From Anaspis maculata (taxonomy: Eukaryota; Arthropoda; Insecta; Coleoptera; Scraptiidae), in NCBI GenBank assembly GCA_949128115.1, contig OX421961.1, forward strand, positions 104,392,363 through 104,456,362: 64,000 bases of DNA. Reading direction: 5' to 3'. The position numbers were made by a program, and so were the translations under genes. Of this stretch, positions 58,506 to 64,000 are shown piece after piece; the stretch's first letter is position 1; each line of letters starts with the position of its first letter. Below the pieces are notes generated by a model. The model was not told the DNA's origin and made no database searches. It saw nothing but the letters and a program-made list of their open reading frames with translations.

Positions 58506-59717
58506 TACATAAGTAGGGTTACTATACGTCCGGATTTACCCGGACATGTTTGGGTTTTTGAGGCGTCCGGGGAAGTCCGGCCGGAAAAGTTGATAGCGTC
58601 CGGGAAAATAAAATTATCACGAACGCATCAAGTTATCGCCCATCGGACAACGCATGCCCCATACCGCCATATACCCACTCAGCATATAATAGCATGTCAT
58701 GTTTCATAAATGATATGATCTCAATCATGTCACAAAATAACATCACAATGAACGTTACTTCCACATCTATGTGATGTTCATCCGCGATGTTATACGATGT
58801 AATGTCTGGGAGATGTTTCGAAATGAACCTAAATTGAACATCACACATGAGACATCTACCGGACGTAACATTGTTACTTCTTTCAACTGATCGAAGTGTA
58901 ACATCTCACTGACGTCAATGAGACGTAGTCACTGAGAGATTTTTTAAATTTCGCGGGCTGTCATCGTTCAGCTCTGTGTGTCGGAAAATATTAAATTAAT
59001 AGTTTTGCCCTCTATTCCATGTGTGTGATGCCAGAACAGCCTTTATGTCTTCATGTTTAGTTTGAGGCCCTGCGGGCCCTCTTATGTATTCATGTGTCGT
59101 TTGGAAGGATTTTGTGTCTTCTTGTGCTTGTGGCTTTCGGAACTAGTGTGTCCCGTTTGTGTCTCCTTGTGTTCTTAGAAAGCCTACTGGGCCTTCTTGT
59201 ATTTTGTCGTGGCTTTCGCACCTCTGGTGAACCCTTGTGTCTGCTCTTGTGTTCTTCGGAACCCCCAAAATGGGCCCCTTTTTGTCTTATTGTGCTTTCG
59301 AATACTTTGATCGTCGTGTTGCGCGCAGTGGCTTTCAGCAGTCGTACGGTTGCGGCCAAAATAAAGTGGACGACAATGTCAACGAGTTGGCTTGCTGTCA
59401 TGCGACGTTCAGGCCAGAATCCTGAAAAATCTGTCAACTGTCGTCCACTTTAAAAAGGCCGCAACGGTACCACCATAACCGATAATGATCAAGTCCTCAT
59501 TTTATTTCTTATTCTGATCTTCTGATCCTTGTGGCACGATTTCTTTTGCTAGCCTTGCAGTTTGTCTCATTAATGATTTCATGAAAAAAGTGAAAAAAAA
59601 TAAAAAAGGCCATGCTCAAAGTCATGCTATGTGCACCTACCTAAGAATGTCCGGATTTTATCCGGATTTTGAGAATTTATTGTCCTGGAAACTGAGAGAG
59701 GTAACCCTATACATAAG
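58506..59717. mobile_element. hAT-like non-autonomous transposon with 8-bp target duplication
   Basis: The element runs 58514-59709, starting TAGGGTTAC and ending GTAACCCTA. TACATAAG lies immediately outside both ends (58506-58513 and 59710-59717), a perfect 8-bp duplication. TCCGGAT words cluster near both ends (58527-58585, 59650-59672), again like transposase binding sites. The interior has a T/G-rich imperfect repetition (59040-59300) and a nested MITE at 59345-59469. Frames of 115-119 codons on opposite strands (59090-59453) are not credible genes. Confidence 0.85.
59345..59469. mobile_element. 125-bp MITE, GTTGCGGCC family, copy 2 (inverted)
   Basis: It is the reverse complement of 4548-4672 with few differences, including CATGCGACGTTCAGGCCAGAA in the core, and has the same length. 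It sits within the hAT-like element, so it inserted after that element formed or was carried by it. Confidence 0.88.
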
Positions 59718-62700
59718 GTCAACAGTGGGGTGACCTAGTCTATAGAGCACCACAAAAATTGCCACAAACCGCCATTGTTTTCTATTTGGTTCGAATTGCT
59801 GATTAAACAACGCCGACTGAAACTTCTCGACCTAAAATAAACAAATCAACGGGATAATTTAACCCTAGTTTTGTAAACGCAGGTTGAAACAGTGTGAAAA
59901 TAGTGTGGCATAGTATTATGAGCCTCGGAATGGGCCTACATGTGCCGTTTTGTTACTGGTTTCAATTTGTTTGTGTATCATTGTAATTGTTTAATTCGAG
60001 ACTTTTTTAAAAACCATTGAAATCCAACCTAATCAATTTCACGACAGTTAACAATATAAACTCAGCTGAGCAATCAATAACTTCGTGTGACGGTTAGGCT
60101 CGGGCCAGGTGAACATTTTCATACGGTCTCTAGTACCTTGGCGTGTAGGACGTGTAGCACGTCAAGGAAAGAAGGGTGAAACGAGAAAGACAAAGAAAAA
60201 AGGGAACTAATAACCTCGCTTTTGATGCGTCCATAAAATAGTGGGTGGTGTGAAAATCACCCGGCGTTTGGAGTACTAAGGCGGCGCTAAGGAGGTACTT
60301 GTCCACCGCAAAAAAAAACAATTGAAATGACAATTTGCTACACCGTACGCAGCGCAGCTCAGTTCATACTGATGAGTTCTCAAACAAAAAATGCTGCAGA
60401 TAACGATTGAGAGGTGAGAGCCTCTCAATTTGAGAGCCAAGTTTCTAGTTTTTCCAGTGGTCTTTGCCATCGGTGTTTTCAATTTATAACAAAAAATCGA
60501 CCAATTTTTGAATTCCGGGTCCATTAAGGTTAAATCCTCACCTAAGATTTATCTCTGTTCACACCTGTCTGCCATTGCACGGAGCGTTCCGGGGCGTTCA
60601 CAATTTATCTACAATATCTAGTGAATTGCGACAATTAACGTGCACACTTCACTTACCACAAACTCCGTAATAAATTGTTGCAATTAATTATATCCCGACA
60701 ACTTGATATGTTGAGCTACGCACGCATTATTGTGGCACTCTAGGTCTATCCTAACCTCGATCGGAACTTTGGGCATGGGGATATTCAAATAATTATTATT
60801 GGATTGACCAACCTAGCTGCAAACAAAGCAAAATCTTGAATTCCCGTTCACTTTGGGTAACGGTGTCAATTTTTGCAACTGAACTTCAATTAAAAACGAA
60901 TCAAAATCTGTGCGGCAGAAGTAAAAAACTATCCGAATAATAATTTTAAACTGAGAGTAAACATTAATTAAAATTTTACCGGCGGTGTGTTCGGCGAATT
61001 TGCTCGGTAAACAATTAAAAATGAGAGGAAGAGCGCAATTTATTCCCGCGTGGATTTATCGTCCTCATTTAGAGACGAATCCAACTCCTAAAAGGTTCTT
61101 GAAAGGAGCGCGCGTGTCTCGCGGCGTTCCTTTTTTGGTTTAGAAAAACAAAAGCCGTCCGCGGTGCATTTACATGATGTTTCTGTTTACTTACGTACTG
61201 TTGTGTAAAGTTCCGAAAATACGGCGATATTTATTCATTATGCATCTCCTCTCCGAAATAAACCCTTTCAGGTGGGCGCGGCGTGCTTAATTAAAAATCC
61301 CTTTATTTCTTTTGTACTTCTTGGTGCAGGAAATTAACTCCCTGCCCGGCGAGCAGAATGCGAATTTTCAAGAACTTCTGGATTTTAATATTTTATGCTC
61401 GCTTCGTTTGAGAGGCATGTTCGAAAGACCGTTGGAAATCTTTTCTCTGGCGCTCGGCGTTTTGCTTTCGGTATTGGCGAGGAGCTTGGAAAACCACAAA
61501 GAATAAGTCATGCGTTCCACTTGAATTCAAATCTAGAAATACTTCAGGTGTCGTCTACAATGGTGGCAAAACGCAAGTTGAGCAACTGCGTCGCAGTTTG
61601 GTTACAAACTTCCAACGCAAAATCTAGCTCATTCAATCATATCAACTCATTCTTATGGGTTGGGTTACCCGACCCCTGCACTGGAATCAAACTTTATTGT
61701 ACCTCTATACCAACCGGATTCACCAAGCTGCAATGTGATGCTTGGATTATCCAAGCATGGAACCGCCACACGCACGGTCCATCCAAAGATCGCCAGATAG
61801 TCCCAATCTTGGTACGTTCAGGACTCCATCAACCCGCCTTATGCTGACGGTAATTGTGTTAGTAGACGAATAATAGTTGTTACCGAAAGTGTCCCTGTTT
61901 TTGCATGAGGATCTTAGAGACTCCCAGTCACCCGCTGGTGAGTTTCAAGAGAAATTTTAGCGTATTCCAATAAAATCCAGGGACTGACAAATTTCGAGGT
62001 TATGTCTACAAATAAATTTCTTCTCATTCCTTTTCTGGCACTGGGAATGTGGTAATATTTCTGTTGTTTTTTTTTTGTAGATTATAAGGCAAGTAAATCA
62101 AAAATCACATATCCTGAGGCAGAGATCACCTGAAAATGTCGCGAAGGTTTATACAAGTACCTACCTAAACTGCTCAACAACTGGAATGACGGTATCAAAA
62201 AGTTTGCCTTTTTTCAAAATGACGTTACTTTGGATTGACACAACCGATTTTGAATTTGTTGTCACAGTTTTTTTAGATCTATCAGGATGGAATGTGAAGC
62301 ATTGAAAAATTGTGCTGAGTTCCACCGATCCCCGTTTCTGTGATTTTTTTTCTTCAAATTTTAATAATTAATTCATGAATGAAATTACCTTGATATCTAG
62401 TCTCGAAACGGTTTTTGAATTTTCCAAATCAGAAATCCAACGATGACGATATGATTTTTTCACTCTCCTGACCCACCACCCAACGAGGAGGGAAAGTATT
62501 GTGAACGCGCTAAGAGCTGTTCTCGAGATTACCACAGATATAACCGTTTTGAGGTCCCCTATGACGATTAAGAGTATCAAGACCATTTCCAACGTGTGGA
62601 CTCATTTTCAAAATCGACACGGTTTCGGTTTCCTGGCGGTAATTTTCTCAAAATGGAATTTGCACATTCCCTCAATTTGAAAAAACTGCAGTGCCAATTT

Positions 62701-63060
62701 CGACATGCGGTGAACCCCACGAAATGTTCGTTTTAGGTGCGGACATGCTGAGAATGAGAGTTGGAGAGAAGATTGAATTAGGTTTTGTTAATAAAATATT
62801 GAATTCGGACCCACGGTTTTCGAGTTTTCCATACGTCAGTGAGTTTTCCTTTTTGGGGAAACTATTAATTTTTCAACATTTTATCCCTCGAACCGATTTC
62901 CACAAATTTTTTTTCAACGAAAGGTAACTGGTTCTTGAACATTTTCCAACAATTTTCTTTTCAATTTCCCGGAAATTTTCCAGTTGAAAATGTGAATCTG
63001 GTCTGAGATATCGAGACGAGACTTGAGTGATGGAACTTAAAATGAAGCCTTCGGGTTAGT
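59718..63060. other. single-copy non-coding DNA
   Basis: No repeats with clear boundaries and no recognisable exons over 3.3 kb. The largest frame (61395-61847, 150 codons) has no domain or splice support. Some intervals (60540-61310) are AT-rich with CG-rich islets, as in the other unique parts of this window. Confidence 0.4.
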
Positions 63061-63064
63061 TGGA

Positions 63065-63085
63065 CCACCACACCACACCACACCA
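63065..63085 (+). repeat. (ACACC)n short repeat
   Basis: About four copies of CCACA precede CCAGTTGG. A short simple repeat only. Confidence 0.7.
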
Positions 63086-63160
63086 GTTGGAATTGGAGAG
63101 AAAAAAAGAAAATAACTTTGTAACGATTTTATTTTCCGCGCGAAGTATAGTCTGCTTTGT

Positions 63161-63210
63161 ATGTAGGTACGTAGGTACTTAGGTACTAAATTACAGAGTA
63201 GGTACCTAGG
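63161..63210 (+). repeat. GTAGGTAC-rich stretch
   Basis: TAGGTAC recurs five times within 50 bp in an irregular cluster. The same heptamer is scattered at many places in the window and seems to be a genome-wide preferred word. Confidence 0.6.
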
Positions 63211-64000
63211 CATTTCAAATAAATCGCGCGTGAACCGATAAGAGTTTGTGTTCGGCTCAGAGGCATCGAGATAGAAGCGAACGGTTTTTGAGTAGGGTTT
63301 CTTTCAATAGACGATGAAAAAGAGACGTCGTATAAAATTCACGTGAATATTCAAGAATCCCTAGCCATCGTGGATTTTCCGAATTTTGGTGGGCCATCCG
63401 TGCCAGATCTGACCAGATTCTTCTTTGAAATAAGTGCCCGATGTGCTGGGGTAAGATATTTATTGATTAGGTATTCAAATAGGTACAAAATATCAATTTT
63501 AGGTCCAACCTCCAACTTCGACTCCCACGTGTAAAAATTATATGTATGTCCACGTCGAAATATCAGGAAATTCCGTCTATCTGTCTGCAAGGTCTAAGGC
63601 AGGATCGAGAAATCCGCACGACGACGTACACGCAACTTTATTTATCGATATCATCATTCATCGTTATTCATCTTCACTTTTTAACAACGGTTCCATCATC
63701 TGTATTTCCGCATCTGTATTTTCTCCACCACGCTGTACACCCGTCAGCATTTGTCAGCATCGCCGTGACGCCGACAGAAATCTTCTTGTCCCTGCTGGAG
63801 CTACGCATTGTCTCGAAATTCTCCTCGATAGGACTCCGTCCGCAATCTGACCGAGACGTCAGCACCAAGCAGCGAGACAGCAATATTTTCCAAGGCACAT
63901 TCCAGGGCGACGCTCCTGTCCGTGAGAATTTTACAATAATTATCCACTAACCTTAGGAATTTAAGTATTTTAGAGAACAGTATACGTACCAATTTTTATT
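63211..64000. other. non-coding right edge
   Basis: A 134-codon frame (63546-63950) and its shadows carry no known domain. Nothing else is recognised before the window ends. Confidence 0.35.

Noticed and set aside
59090..59453. Frames of 115 and 119 codons on opposite strands
   Set aside because: They overlap a MITE inside a non-autonomous transposon and reflect its biased composition.
61395..61847. 150-codon open frame
   Set aside because: No known domain and no intron or promoter support; overlaps another frame of similar quality.

Overview
The window reads as a single-copy stretch of an insect (at least arthropod) nuclear genome that is crowded with transposable elements. The evidence is one spliced gene of the insect secreted carboxylesterase type with very short GT-AG introns (44-60 bp), a BEL/Pao LTR retrotransposon, CR1- and Jockey-like non-LTR elements, hAT-like and TA-flanked DNA transposons and MITEs, and no prokaryotic gene organisation. 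The order of insect cannot be fixed from the sequence alone.

Only one host gene is recognised: a secreted carboxylesterase in seven exons between 9095 and 18526 on the + strand. It has a signal peptide, an HGGG oxyanion hole and an intact Ser/Glu/His catalytic triad. As written it carries a one-base frameshift in exon 3 and an in-frame TGA in exon 4 where the family usually has tryptophan, so it is a recent pseudogene or contains sequence errors. Its fifth intron has grown to about 7.5 kb because it holds a 1.06-kb palindromic element and, antisense to the gene, a complete and apparently young BEL/Pao element (11839-17937, near-identical LTRs, 1701-codon Gag-Pol).

Most of the rest is repeat-derived. 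Long near-perfect palindromes occupy 2154-3218, 6602-8199, 10638-11692, 19388-20276, 27133-28178, 30451-31818 and 40786-41564; several end in TACAGGGTG or TACCGGGTG and are flanked by TA. Two elements have convincing 8-bp target-site duplications and are hAT-like (34250-35462 and 58514-59709). A three-member MITE family shares the end GTTGCGGCC (4548, 46407, 59345). The right half holds a decayed two-ORF CR1/Jockey-group retrotransposon (51299-55200) inserted inside a 49-bp minisatellite, a Jockey-like RT fragment (about 44945-45400, minus), a gypsy RNase H relic (49566-49901) and tandem repeats rich in ATGGCGGC (40310-42305).

The intervals between these, notably 20.3-21.5, 23.1-25.8, 28.6-30.4, 46.5-49.5, 56.1-58.5 and 59.7-63.0 kb, look like ordinary single-copy non-coding DNA with no recognisable genes. 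Many elements are nested, so the window records successive rounds of insertion around one esterase gene.
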